From contig NZ_SOMG01000015.1 of NCBI RefSeq assembly GCF_004402045.1, forward strand, positions 62,001 to 126,000: a DNA stretch of 64,000 nucleotides, read 5' to 3'. This document shows, in pieces, positions 41,715-50,857 of the stretch (position 1 is the first letter of the stretch; every line of letters begins with the position of its first letter). This DNA is from Lelliottia nimipressuralis (GTDB lineage: Bacteria; Pseudomonadota; Gammaproteobacteria; Enterobacterales; Enterobacteriaceae). The notes below the pieces were generated by a model. That model had not been told where the DNA came from, did no database searches, and saw only the letters and a list, made by a program, of their open reading frames with translations. The translations under genes and the position numbers were made by a program.

Positions 41715-42533
41715 TCAGGCACGGCTGTTTTGGATAAATTTCTGCCAGCGCCCCGGAGAGATCCCCAGCGTTTTTATAAACTGGCGCGTCATATGACTTT
41801 GGTCGGAAAACCCTGCCTCCACGGCCACTTCTGCAAGAGAGAGGCCTTTCTCAATTAAACGTCGGCAATATTCCAGACGGCGCATTGTCACATAGCGATA
41901 GGGGCTTGTGCCGTAAAGTGCGCGAAAATCCCGGCTCAGGCTCCAGCGGTCCCTGCCGCTGACGGCCGATAACGTATCCAGCGTAATGTTCTGGCAGAAT
42001 TCTGTTTGTATATACTCGCGCGCTCTCTCTGCGGAGGGATAATCGAATACGCATCGGCGAAAACGTTGCCCTCCCACAATGGCCAGAGTGTTAGCCAGAT
42101 CGTAGAGCGCATCCTCTTCTTCCAGCGTATCAACAGACTCTTCCGGTGCTCTCAGTAGTGATTCCGTCGCCGCGAAAAGCCGGGGATCGGATGAGATCCC
42201 GCCGGGAATAAACGGCAGCGGTTTTCCGCCCAGGATTTTCTGAATGTCTGCAGGATCGACATACAGCATCCGATACTGAAACCCTTCCGTCGTCCCCGCT
42301 TCCCCGTCATGCACTTCGTCCGGGTGCAGAACCATCGTCCCGCCCGGCAGGCTGTGTTGTTGACTGCCCCGATAGTGAAAGCTCTGCACCCCGGACAAGG
42401 TTCTGCCTATGGCGTAGGTGTCATGACGATGCGGCTCATAGCCATGTCCGCTGAAATACGCCTCAATGCGCTCTATTTTTCCGGGTTGTTGCGCCAGTCT
42501 GACCCAGTCTTTGTTGGCTTTTGCATTCGACAT
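41715..42533 (-). CDS. AraC-family transcriptional regulator
   Basis: 272 residues from the ATG at 42533. The N-terminal part has a cupin-like sensor (EPHRHDTYAIGRTLSGVQSF and GTMVLHPDEVHDGE); the C-terminal 100 residues hold the double helix-turn-helix ending GFSDQSHMTRQFIKTLGISP. It lies between the cupin gene and the MFS gene, all on the minus strand. The ligand is unknown. The frame is open for 16 codons further upstream, but these lack a ribosome site. Confidence 0.88.
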   Translation of the reverse strand: MSNAKANKDWVRLAQQPGKIERIEAYFSGHGYEPHRHDTYAIGRTLSGVQSFHYRGSQQHSLPGGTMVLHPDEVHDGEAGTTEGFQYRMLYVDPADIQKILGGKPLPFIPGGISSDPRLFAATESLLRAPEESVDTLEEEDALYDLANTLAIVGGQRFRRCVFDYPSAERAREYIQTEFCQNITLDTLSAVSGRDRWSLSRDFRALYGTSPYRYVTMRRLEYCRRLIEKGLSLAEVAVEAGFSDQSHMTRQFIKTLGISPGRWQKFIQNSRA

Positions 42534-42617
42534 ATATGACACCTGATGCCCTTTGAGGGTGAAACAACACCTTAAACGCATCGGGTGCAGTTTGGAAAGT
42601 CGTTGTTGGCAACGCGG

Positions 42618-44171
42618 CTAACGCGGGGGGCGGGCCCGGGATACCGCTGAAGGTAAGGCGTTATAAACGGGACGACTCCGTCCTAACACCCGCCAGACCA
42701 TGAACGCACAAAGCACAGTGATTGCGGCGAGGAGACGAAATAACCATACATAGGCCGAGTCAAAACTTTCTCTGAGCAACTGATGTGAAAGACCCGGCAA
42801 GAGGGCGGCGGCCCGTTCAGTATTTCCACTTCCCAGCCATGAAGCGGCACCATCAATACTCTCTGGCGCATAACCGGAGAGGTTTTCTCTGAGATTGAGC
42901 GCGTTCATTTCCACTAAAAATGCTGACACCATTGCAAGCGCAATGCCCTCCCCCGCAACACGAACAGTATTAAATAGACCTGCCGCCATACCGGCTTTTT
43001 CGACGGGTACGGAGGAAATGGCCAGGCCATCCATTAGCCCCCAGGGAAGTGCGGCGCCTGCACCAGTCAGCACCAGAGAAAACAGAAGCAGAATGCTGCT
43101 GGTGCTCTGTAAAGCCTGCCCGAGAATGAGCAACCCGGCTGCGGATAACATCAGTCCTGCGGCTGAAACAGAGCCCGGATTAAACCACCGGGTCAGTAAG
43201 GCAGAGAGCGAGGGAACGATCAGCATCGGTGTCGTCAGCGCCATGAGATAAAACGCGCTCTGGGTCTCGCTCAGGCCGTCACCGCCCATAAAGCGCAGCG
43301 GGAGGATAATCAGCAGCACAACATAGCAATAGCAGGTTGCTATCGGCAGTAACAGGACGCCAGCAAAACGCGGGGCACGTACAAGAGATAAGTCGAATAC
43401 GGGATTTTCGACGTTCAGGCAGCGCACCATAAACGCGATGAAAAGCAGTAAAGCGGTAGCAAACAGAGCCAGGCCGGGAAGGGATAAGCATCCCCAGACA
43501 GGCACCAGCATTATCCCCGCAGTAAACAGAACCAGTGCGGCTGTAAACAGCGTTAAGCCTGCGTAATCCACCACTCGATGTGCGCTTTTTTCCGACACGG
43601 GAATGAACAATGTGCCCGTCAGCATGACCGTTCCTGAGATCAGCGCCATCAAGGCATACACCCACCGCCAGCCCAGAGCATCTGTAATAAACCCAATCAC
43701 CAGAGGGCCGAAGGCTAATCCTGCACCAAACATCGTTCCCAGAATGCTGAATGCCCGGGTTCGGGCAGCGCCCTCATAGAGCTGAGCCAGTGCAGCACTG
43801 CCGCCCGCTAAAGTCATCGCTGCAGCGATACCCTGTAGTGACCGGAGCACGCCGATTAAGAAGATATTATCGGCTACGGAAATGAGCGAACTGCTAAGAG
43901 CAAAGATAAATAACCCGAGGATGAATACACGTTTTCTGCCTGCTGCATCTGCCATTACGCCTGCTGACAGCAGAAAGCTACCGAACGTCAGCATGAATCC
44001 ATTCGTCAGCCATGAGAGTGCGGCAGCGGAACCGCCCAGTGCATGGCTGATTGCCGGGGTGGTCACCACGCCACCGGTAAAACTGACCGGCAGCAGTATG
44101 GCCGCCAGAAAAATGGAGGCGGCGGCCGGGCTTCCGGCAAGCCGGAGAAATGAAGTTATGAAAGAGCGCAT
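42618..44171 (-). CDS. MFS efflux transporter, DHA2-like (14-TM)
   Basis: 517 residues from the ATG at 44171, which has AGGG seven bases upstream; an in-frame ATG at 44207 and an even earlier start at 44300 (overlapping the divergent LysR gene) are less likely. It has about fourteen hydrophobic segments, the motif WLTNGFMLTFGSFLLSAGVM and ADAAGRKRVF of the QacA/EmrB-type DHA2 group. Such pumps export drugs or dyes with protons. The LysR gene at 44278 reads away from it and is a likely regulator. Confidence 0.85.
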   Translation of the reverse strand: MRSFITSFLRLAGSPAAASIFLAAILLPVSFTGGVVTTPAISHALGGSAAALSWLTNGFMLTFGSFLLSAGVMADAAGRKRVFILGLFIFALSSSLISVADNIFLIGVLRSLQGIAAAMTLAGGSAALAQLYEGAARTRAFSILGTMFGAGLAFGPLVIGFITDALGWRWVYALMALISGTVMLTGTLFIPVSEKSAHRVVDYAGLTLFTAALVLFTAGIMLVPVWGCLSLPGLALFATALLLFIAFMVRCLNVENPVFDLSLVRAPRFAGVLLLPIATCYCYVVLLIILPLRFMGGDGLSETQSAFYLMALTTPMLIVPSLSALLTRWFNPGSVSAAGLMLSAAGLLILGQALQSTSSILLLFSLVLTGAGAALPWGLMDGLAISSVPVEKAGMAAGLFNTVRVAGEGIALAMVSAFLVEMNALNLRENLSGYAPESIDGAASWLGSGNTERAAALLPGLSHQLLRESFDSAYVWLFRLLAAITVLCAFMVWRVLGRSRPVYNALPSAVSRARPPR

Positions 44172-44277
44172 CTGGTTACCCTGGTTCGCGTGAAATTCGT
44201 GAGCCATGTTATTGCGGACAATTACTAAGATAAATAGACTGAAAATACCGACTGAATAGAGATAAAGTTCATAATCA

Positions 44278-45171
44278 ATGGATAGTTTGACTTCCCTCAC
44301 CTCGTTTGTAAGGACTGCGGAGACGCTGAGCTTTGTTCAGGCAGCGAGGATACTTGGTATTTCAGCGTCAGCCGTTGGCAAAAATGTCGCCAGGCTTGAA
44401 CAAAAACTGGGCGTAAGGCTTTTCAATCGCAGCACCCGGAGCGTCAGCCTGACGGCAGAGGGGGCGGTATTACTGGTTCGCTGCCAGCAGATCCTTGAAC
44501 AGCTGCAGGACGCAGAGGCAGAGCTGACCAGCCATATTGCCCAGCCCTCTGGTAAACTCAGGATTTCTCTTCCGGTAACAGGCTATCGATTACTGCTTCC
44601 TCTTCTTCCATCGTTCACCCGCCGCTACCCGGATATAGAGCTGGAACTGGACTTCAGTGACCGGCTGGTCAACATCATTGATGAAGGGTTCGACGTGGCG
44701 ATACGCAGCGGTGAAATTGCGGACTCCAGGCTCACATTGAAGAAGCTCGGCTGCTTCCGGTTTGTTCTCTGCGCCAGCCCCGCTTATCTGCTGGAGTATG
44801 GTTCGCCGCTGTCCCCGCAGGATTTAAACAACCATAAGTGCATTCTCTACCGCTTTCCCTCAACAGGATTACTCCAGCCCTGGGAGCTGCAGGGTGTGGA
44901 TGGGATAAGTGGCTTCACGCCGGTTTCTGTTTTAACCGCCAACAATATTGAAGCCGTGATCCGCATGAGCACTGCGGGCATGGGTATCAGTTACGTCCCG
45001 GATTTTGTCGTCCGTGAAGCGCTGGAGAAGGGAGAGTTAAGAGAAGTTTTACCGGGTTCGTGTATCCGGCAAGGGCAGTTTTCTGCACTGTGGGCAACCA
45101 GACGCCACCTTTCGCCAAGAATTCGCTGTTTTATTGATTTCGTGTCTGAGAACGGGCTCTTAAAGCCGTAA
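44278..45171 (+). CDS. LysR-family regulator, divergent from the MFS pump
   Basis: 297 residues. Helix-turn-helix at about 18-40 (LSFVQAARILGISASAVGKN) and a CrgA-like substrate domain with GEIADSRLTLKKLG and HKCILYRFPSTG. It is divergent from the MFS gene with 106 bases between, the usual arrangement for a LysR regulator and its target. Inducer unknown. Confidence 0.9.
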   Translation: MDSLTSLTSFVRTAETLSFVQAARILGISASAVGKNVARLEQKLGVRLFNRSTRSVSLTAEGAVLLVRCQQILEQLQDAEAELTSHIAQPSGKLRISLPVTGYRLLLPLLPSFTRRYPDIELELDFSDRLVNIIDEGFDVAIRSGEIADSRLTLKKLGCFRFVLCASPAYLLEYGSPLSPQDLNNHKCILYRFPSTGLLQPWELQGVDGISGFTPVSVLTANNIEAVIRMSTAGMGISYVPDFVVREALEKGELREVLPGSCIRQGQFSALWATRRHLSPRIRCFIDFVSENGLLKP

Positions 45172-45275
45172 AGGTTTTATTGATGCGCGCTTCGGCACTA
45201 CTTTTTCCTGGTAATTGTCTGCGGCAAGCCATCTGTTACTCTGGCTGGGCTCAAAGGATGACAAGGAAGAGAGAG

Positions 45276-45866
45276 ATGCTGAACCCCGGATTTGTGACCC
45301 GCAAAGCGCTTGCTAGCTGGCAGGATATTCCCGCTTTTTTACCCCAGTTCCAGTTCCATGAAAAACACCGAGCGGTCATTCGCACTACCCGCGCTGAAAA
45401 TATTCTGCCGTTGATTGCAAAATTTGACGTCCAGCAAGACCCCGTGATTCGGCGGTTAATGTCTTTGCGGAAATTTCCGCAGAAATTTCTGCGCAATCAG
45501 CAGGCTAACGCGATAGACAACTTTGGGTTGCACAGCTTTACGCTTTTGAAAAGCTCAGCATCTGAGCTCTGCTATGGCTTAAGAGGACAATTCTGGCGTG
45601 CAGGCTTCGGTCTGGAAAACGTGCCGGATGCCAGTGCTTTTCAGGCGCCAGCCGCGCCGGGCAGCGCGAAACTGTTGCTTCGCTATCGGGTAACAGAACT
45701 GGCGCCAGGTCAACATGAACTCTGTACGGAAACCTTTATCCATTGTCCGGACAAAAGCACTCGGCTAAAAATGACAGCTTACTGGCTGGCAATACGGGCA
45801 GGCAGCGGCTGGATCCGTAAAAGGACCCTTGAGGCTGTTAAAGCGAATATTGAAAGCCAGGTGTGA
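45276..45866 (+). CDS. Conserved hypothetical protein
   Basis: About 196 residues from the ATG at 45276, which has GGAAG upstream; ATG codons at 45258 and 45183 are also in frame. No signal peptide. It is not recognised. A central KLLLRYRVTELAPGQHELCTET and C-terminal KMTAYWLAIRAGSGWIRKR suggest a beta-rich fold closed by a helix, as in polyketide-cyclase/START-like proteins, but this is only a guess. It is on the same strand as the LysR gene, 104 bases downstream. Confidence 0.6.
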   Translation: MLNPGFVTRKALASWQDIPAFLPQFQFHEKHRAVIRTTRAENILPLIAKFDVQQDPVIRRLMSLRKFPQKFLRNQQANAIDNFGLHSFTLLKSSASELCYGLRGQFWRAGFGLENVPDASAFQAPAAPGSAKLLLRYRVTELAPGQHELCTETFIHCPDKSTRLKMTAYWLAIRAGSGWIRKRTLEAVKANIESQV

Positions 45867-45947
45867 GTTACACCTGTGACATGTCCTGAAAGGATCCACG
45901 CGGGGATATTTTCCTGAACGTATGAGGGTTAAACACTAGAGGTTTTG

Positions 45948-46202
45948 ATGAATAAGCATGCTATTGCCTGTTTGCTCTTACTCAGCGCATTTGCTGTAAA
46001 CGCTGCCGATGGCGGTAACGGTGGTGATGGAGGAAATGGCTCTGATGGCGGTAACGGTTCCGATGGTACCGCCTCAGCGCCGGGCCGTGCGGGTTGTCCG
46101 GGCGGAACAGACCCGGACCCGTCGGGAAAATTTTATCTTCCCGGAACAAAACAGCAATGCAATCCGGGGAAGCAGGATGCAGTGAAAAGCGCCAGGCAAT
46201 GA
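45948..46202 (+). CDS. Small secreted glycine-rich protein
   Basis: 84 residues with a clear signal peptide (MNKHAIACLLLLSAFAVNAA, cleavage near residue 20). The mature part starts with a tandem GGNGGDGGNGSDGGNGSDG run, then a short domain with two cysteines (GCPGGTDPDP and QCNPGKQ) that could form a disulfide. ATG at 45948 has AGAGG nine bases upstream. No family is recognised. It stands alone between the hypothetical gene and gst. The DNA of the Gly run is itself repetitive (GGTAACGG units). Confidence 0.7.
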   Translation: MNKHAIACLLLLSAFAVNAADGGNGGDGGNGSDGGNGSDGTASAPGRAGCPGGTDPDPSGKFYLPGTKQQCNPGKQDAVKSARQ

Positions 46203-46258
46203 GATAAGGCGTGACGGTACGCTAACGCATCCTCACTCTTCTCCTCATTCAGGCAGAA

Positions 46259-46864
46259 CTAAACGTTCTCCTCCGCACGTAATGCGGCCCGCACAGCAGG
46301 ACGGGCACTGATTTTTTCCCAGTACGCCAGTAGCGCGGGCCAGTTATTCAGTTCAATGGCGAAGAATTTGCACCAGCCCAGAACGGTGAAAAGATAGGCA
46401 TCCGCCACGCTGAATGACGCTCCCATCAGATAAGCGTTTGTTGAGAGCGTTTCCTGAAGAAAACTGAACCGCCTGAACAGCTTCTCACGAAAAATCGATT
46501 TGGCCTCTTCCGGCAACATATTGTTGAAGAGAGGTGCCAATCCAGCGTGTATTTCGCTGGTAATAAAGTTTAGCCATTCCTGAAGCCGCACTCGCTCCCA
46601 ACTGTCTGCTCGCGGTGCCAGTCCACTTTCTGGCCTGAGGTCTGCCAGGTACTGCAAAATGGCTGGCCCCTCGGTGAGGATTTTCCCGTCATCCAGTTCA
46701 AGCGCAGCGACATAACCTTTAGGGTTAATGGTCAGGAAGTCGCGCCCGTCAGCGGTAAGCTTGCGCCTGTTGTCCACTTTAACCAGCTCAAACTCAATCC
46801 CCTGTTCGCGAAGCACGATATGGGGTGAGAGTGAACAGGTGTCCGGGGCGTAATAGAGTTTCAT
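46259..46864 (-). CDS. Glutathione S-transferase (beta class, GstA-like)
   Basis: 201 residues. N-terminal thioredoxin-like domain begins MKLYYAPDTCSLSPHIVLRE, with the beta-class catalytic Cys10, and carries the cis-Pro region NPKGYVAAL and EGPAILQYLAD for glutathione. The C-terminal domain is helical with SVADAYLFTVLGW. Divergent from the LysR gene at 46985, its likely regulator. Confidence 0.92.
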   Translation of the reverse strand: MKLYYAPDTCSLSPHIVLREQGIEFELVKVDNRRKLTADGRDFLTINPKGYVAALELDDGKILTEGPAILQYLADLRPESGLAPRADSWERVRLQEWLNFITSEIHAGLAPLFNNMLPEEAKSIFREKLFRRFSFLQETLSTNAYLMGASFSVADAYLFTVLGWCKFFAIELNNWPALLAYWEKISARPAVRAALRAEENV

Positions 46865-46984
46865 AATCTCTCCTTTAAAGCGGCTGAGTGGTGAAGATTC
46901 GGTTTGAACACACTGTGCTTAAAGCCGCTATCGCTGTAAAATTAATGATTCATAAATTAGCTATTAGCTGAGCTACTGAAACCT

Positions 46985-47869
46985 ATGATGAATCTTTTGC
47001 ACTGGCGCTTACTGGTTGCAGTGGCCGATGCCAGTAATATTTCGCGTGCCGCTGAAGAGGTCGGCATGACGCAGTCTGGTGCCAGCCAGGCGATCGCCCA
47101 GTTAGAGGCCTCATTAGGATTTGCGGTATTCACGCGTGAGCGACGGCACATCGGCGTGACTGCCCTGGGTGAGCGGGTTGTTAAAGAAGCAAGAAGTATG
47201 CTGGCGCGGCTGGACGCCATCCGTGCACTGGCGGATGAGAGCCGGGGGCTGAATGGCGGGCGCATTCGTCTTGCCAGCTTTCCTTCGGTGACATCCACAT
47301 TTTTGCCAGGACTGCTGCGGGAATTTAAGCGCCTGCATCCTGAAATCGAGGTGGTTGTACTGGAAGGGACGGACCAGGAAGTCGAGGAATGGATTGCAGC
47401 AGATACGGTTGATCTGGGCGTGGTCATGAACCCTGTTCCCGGACGCGCTGATGCGATCCTGGGGCAAGATGCATGGGTCGCGGTGCTGCCGGCCAGCCAC
47501 CGTCAGGCTCGTAATGCACGCGCGCGCGGCATCACCCTTGAGGAACTGGCAGACCAGCCTTTTGTACTCGCTACAGGCGGCTGTGCCGTTAATGGAAAAA
47601 GCCTGATGGAACAGGCAGGCTTGCGGTTGTCTGACGTACGCGTGACCGTCCGCGACTGGATCAGCGCCTGCCTGCTGGTACGCGAAGGCATGGGCGTCGC
47701 GCTGATACCGGAATCCGCCCTGCCGGGTGAATTACGCGGTTTGTGCGTCGTGCCCGTGACGCCTTCGCTGTGCCGGGAATTTGGGCTGGTTTGTTCGCCA
47801 GGAGGAAAATCTTCCCGCGCGACGCAGACGTTATTAGAAGGGTTGAGCAAAATGAAAAGGTCTGCGTGA
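46985..47869 (+). CDS. LysR-family regulator, divergent from gst
   Basis: 294 residues with helix-turn-helix SNISRAAEEVGMTQSGASQA and LysR substrate domain. ATG at 46985 (another directly after). The 120-base gap to gst holds the shared promoter region. Inducer unknown. Confidence 0.9.
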   Translation: MMNLLHWRLLVAVADASNISRAAEEVGMTQSGASQAIAQLEASLGFAVFTRERRHIGVTALGERVVKEARSMLARLDAIRALADESRGLNGGRIRLASFPSVTSTFLPGLLREFKRLHPEIEVVVLEGTDQEVEEWIAADTVDLGVVMNPVPGRADAILGQDAWVAVLPASHRQARNARARGITLEELADQPFVLATGGCAVNGKSLMEQAGLRLSDVRVTVRDWISACLLVREGMGVALIPESALPGELRGLCVVPVTPSLCREFGLVCSPGGKSSRATQTLLEGLSKMKRSA

Positions 47870-47928
47870 AGGGAGATATTGATGATTCCACATTAATACC
47901 CCGTGGCGTGAAGAGGTTTGGTGTTTTC

Positions 47929-47960
47929 GTAGGCTGGGTAAGGCGTAGCCGCCACCCGGC
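47929..47960. repeat. Single REP-like element
   Basis: 32-base arm of the GTAGGCTGGGTAAGGCGTAG type (one base different from the other copies) between the LysR gene and the gene at 48135. Confidence 0.85.
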
Positions 47961-48134
47961 AATGCCCTTCTGGAAGCCGCCTCGCAAACCTGCAAACAAC
48001 CTTATGTAATTCATGAGCATCCATTTCCTTCCTTTTTTCGCCGCCGTAAAGTGCCTGCGTTGCGGCACATCCGTAACCGGGCGTAGGAACCCGTTAGCAT
48101 AACAAGACATTTTTTTGCACAACGAGGATGCTAA

Positions 48135-48590
48135 ATGGCTACTACCCCTAAATTTTCTTATGTGCTCTCTGAAGAAAGCGCTGTTCATCACCTCATTAAT
48201 CTTCAGCTTTGCGATTCAGCAGATCTCTTCGAACTGGCTGACACCTGCGCTGCGTATGTAAGCGTGCTGGTGGAAACTGACGATGCAGTGACGTTTACAA
48301 CTCTCTGCAAGCGATTGTTGGCTGCGCTTAAGCGGCTGCGGGAATGCTGCGATGCCGAACTGCCTTCGTATCTGGTTGAACAGTTGATCGCAGGGGAAAA
48401 GATTACCTCCTGCGTGCCGGACTGCTGGCAAGAGACGACGCTGCAAGTGGACTATGCCGTAGCGTTAACGCTGGCGGTGATGGGCGGGACACTGCCTGCG
48501 GGCGTGGCGAAAGAACTCACCGGGCTACTGCATGATATGGTCTGGCTGTTGGCGGAGTTTGTGAAGGAGCCGTATATTACGGCGCACTGA
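48135..48590 (+). CDS. Hypothetical protein, alpha-helical
   Basis: 151 residues, no signal peptide, with four scattered cysteines in the first 100 residues and a hydrophobic C-terminal half (YAVALTLAVMGGTLPAGVA). The whole is predicted to be helical by composition. Not recognised. ATG at 48135 follows a GAGG site. It is a single gene between a REP element and a terminator. Confidence 0.65.
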   Translation: MATTPKFSYVLSEESAVHHLINLQLCDSADLFELADTCAAYVSVLVETDDAVTFTTLCKRLLAALKRLRECCDAELPSYLVEQLIAGEKITSCVPDCWQETTLQVDYAVALTLAVMGGTLPAGVAKELTGLLHDMVWLLAEFVKEPYITAH

Positions 48591-48722
48591 GGCGGGTAAT
48601 GGGGGCCGGGGTTCTGCTGGATAAAAATCAGGATTTCGGCCTTACGCAAAGTACAACGTTGTTTGTTGAATGTCCGTTAAGAGCAAAGAGCAGACATCCT
48701 TGTTGCATGTCATCCATGAAAC

Positions 48723-48750
48723 AAAAAAACCCGCTCAGGGCGGGTTTTTT
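48723..48750. terminator. Bidirectional terminator
   Basis: Stem CCCGC / GCGGG with a TCAGG loop, seven A before and six T after. It serves the plus-strand gene at 48135 and the minus-strand csp gene. Confidence 0.9.
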
Positions 48751-48820
48751 ATCACATTCACTTATCTGCTCAGGCCAGTGCCGTCATCGCTGTCGTAAGC
48801 GTCTGTGTCGTTATCGGCAA

Positions 48821-49033
48821 TTAAAGCGCGACAACATTTCCTGCAGCCGGGCCTTTGGCACCATTCTCAATCGAGAACTCAACCTTCTGACCTTCGTCGA
48901 GCGTTTTGTAATCGTTGCTCTGAATGGCAGAGAAATGAACAAAAACATCTTTGCTGCCGTCAGTTGGCGTAATGAAGCCGAAACCTTTTTCAGAATTAAA
49001 CCATTTTACTAAACCAGTCATTTTATTTGACAT
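48821..49033 (-). CDS. CspA-family cold shock protein
   Basis: 70 residues, [20 protein letters not shown] with RNP1 KGFGFITP and RNP2 [11 protein letters not shown] chaperone made at low temperature. ATG at 49033 is chosen for the family N-terminus; 15 upstream codons are open. It is closest to CspA/CspB/CspG by eye; the paralogue cannot be settled. Preceded by a conserved cold-shock leader. Confidence 0.94.
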   Translation of the reverse strand: MSNKMTGLVKWFNSEKGFGFITPTDGSKDVFVHFSAIQSNDYKTLDEGQKVEFSIENGAKGPAAGNVVAL

Positions 49034-49207
49034 AGATACTTCCTTTAATTTTCTTGAGCCACACGTTGTGGCGAACATGGCCTGCTTGCAGATGAGGACT
49101 TATTGGGCACTTAGGAGGAGGCTCATGCAGAAGAGTATCTAAGGATAACGCTTGAAATGAGGACTGCTTTACTAAAACTGCTTTCATAAGGTCTGTATGC
49201 CAAACCG
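49034..49207 (-). ncRNA. cspA-type 5' leader (cold box / RNA thermosensor)
   Basis: Reading the minus strand from 49207, CGGTTTGGCATACAGACC, then AAAGCAGTTTTAGTAAAGCA and TTCAAGCGTTATC follow the E. coli cspA 5' untranslated region in order, including the cold box. The leader is about 170 nt and ends in a GGAAG ribosome site. Expected to refold with temperature and control translation. Confidence 0.8.
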
Positions 49208-49300
49208 ATGACGCATGGTGGACTCATATGAGTTGATAAGCAAGATTATTTTTGTCAGCAATCTGGTGGGAAAACTTACAATTCAAAAGGGGCAGTAATA

Positions 49301-49335
49301 TTAAAAGCCCTGACCATTGCAGCCAGGGCTTTTAA
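49301..49335. terminator. Perfect 12-bp inverted repeat, probable terminator
   Basis: TTAAAAGCCCTG / CAGGGCTTTTAA with an 11-base loop. A and T runs on both sides would allow termination in either direction. No gene adjoins it closely. Confidence 0.75.
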
Positions 49336-50202
49336 GGTACTACAGACTTCAGATTTAACATTAATGGACTTAATAAAGTGATACTGCTATTTATACTGCT
49401 TTTAAATGTACCCGTTCACTACAGATAATATTGGGCATTAATACTAAAAAGCCTCCCTCTATTTATCTCGTTATACACCGCCTACGCTTTCAAAACCTAA
49501 GCGTGGCAACTTAAACAAGCACATCCCCCATCGCGACATATACTCTTTGATGCGTTGCCCTTTACTGATACGGTTGCAACCAAAAAAACGAAACCGTCAG
49601 CATAAACTAAAAAAAACAAGGCCTTACATCGTCGCGCTAACACTACCATTTTGCGAATCAGCACAATCACTACGAGGCCTGAAAGCTAACTACATCCCAA
49701 ACAACAAACTTCCTGGCCTGTATAGCAAAATGGCTTAACCCAGAACTTCTTTCTATTCACTAACTGACTAACCACTTTCATTGTGCTGCTGAGTACTAAT
49801 TTACTTATTTGAGATTTGCGGTCAATACTGTTTTTTAAAACATGTTTTTATTAACAGCGATAGTGGCTGTGCTGCATCCCGCTATTCATTGTATCGATGC
49901 TTCTGGCATAGGGCCCTCACCACCGGTTTACTCAGTCTTGCACCTATCTGCCGCGATGCAGCATGTGTATTTGGAATGCAGTAACTCGACTTAATCAGTA
50001 TTCATCCGGTACTTTTCAATGCATTTGCCCGGTACACCGCCGCTTTCCGCTAAGCCGTATTGCCACCCTGTATTGGTATATCGCGGTCTACCTTAACTAC
50101 TGCGCCATGAACCTCTAAGAGAACATTCTTTAAGTGACTTGCATTTTGATAGTTACTATGTCAATTTGCTTCTGAAAGCCACCAATTCATTCAGGCCTGC
50201 CC
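49336..50202. other. Long non-coding stretch between csp leader and the HxlR gene
   Basis: About 870 bases without a convincing gene. A 63-codon frame at 49547-49738 has no good ribosome site and a basic, low-quality product. Short tracts such as ATTTTGATAGTTACTATG near 50144-50159 could be the operator of the HxlR gene. No homology is recognised by eye to insertion sequences or RNAs. Confidence 0.5.
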
Positions 50203-50760
50203 ATGAAAAATGAACCACTTTTTCACGCTCCCTGCCCCATCGCCCGTAGTCTTGGCCGCATCGGTGACAGTTGGAGCATAATGATCCTGCGCGACGCCTT
50301 TGCGGGCTTTACCCGCTTTGACGAGTTCCAGAAAAGCAGTAACGTCGCGCCCAATATTCTTTCGCGCCGCCTGAAGTCACTGGTAGACGATGGACTACTG
50401 GAGAAGATTTGCTACAGCAGCACACCGCCTCGTTACGAATACCACCTTACGCAAAGCGGCCGCGATTTTCGCATAGTGCTGCTGGCGTTGGCGGAATGGG
50501 GTAACCGCAACTTCGCACCCGAAGGCCGTCAGATGCAATTGGTGGAAAGTGAAACCCTGCGGCACGTGGAGCCGATCCTGGTTGATAAAGCGACCGGTGA
50601 AGAGATTATCCCGGATAAATACACCATGGTGCCGGGACCCGCAGCCTCGCCGATGATGAAATACCGTCACGAATATTTGCAGCGCAAACGCGAAGGTTAT
50701 AGTGGGCAAAAATTCCAACCCGAGTCTTATAGAGATGCCAGCGATGAATCCGGCCAGTAA
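50203..50760 (+). CDS. HxlR-family transcriptional regulator
   Basis: 185 residues with the HxlR winged helix: CPIARSLGRIGDSWSIMILR, FDEFQKSSNVAPNILSRRLK and YHLTQSGRDF. The C-terminal 80 residues form an extension beyond the usual 110-130 residue protein. HxlR proteins often sense quinones or aldehydes through an N-terminal Cys; Cys11 (APCPIA) is in the usual place. It is followed 97 bases later by the ketosynthase gene on the same strand. Confidence 0.9.
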   Translation: MKNEPLFHAPCPIARSLGRIGDSWSIMILRDAFAGFTRFDEFQKSSNVAPNILSRRLKSLVDDGLLEKICYSSTPPRYEYHLTQSGRDFRIVLLALAEWGNRNFAPEGRQMQLVESETLRHVEPILVDKATGEEIIPDKYTMVPGPAASPMMKYRHEYLQRKREGYSGQKFQPESYRDASDESGQ

Positions 50761-50857
50761 CAAAAGAGCCTTCATCATGATCGTTTTTTGATTGCCGTGC
50801 TGCTGGTTCTATTGATGGAAATACCGCCGGAACACTAATATTACAGGAGAGTTGATT

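Noticed and set aside
49547..49738. 63-codon frame in the long gap before the HxlR gene
   Set aside because: No ribosome site, highly basic composition, no sign of conservation by eye.
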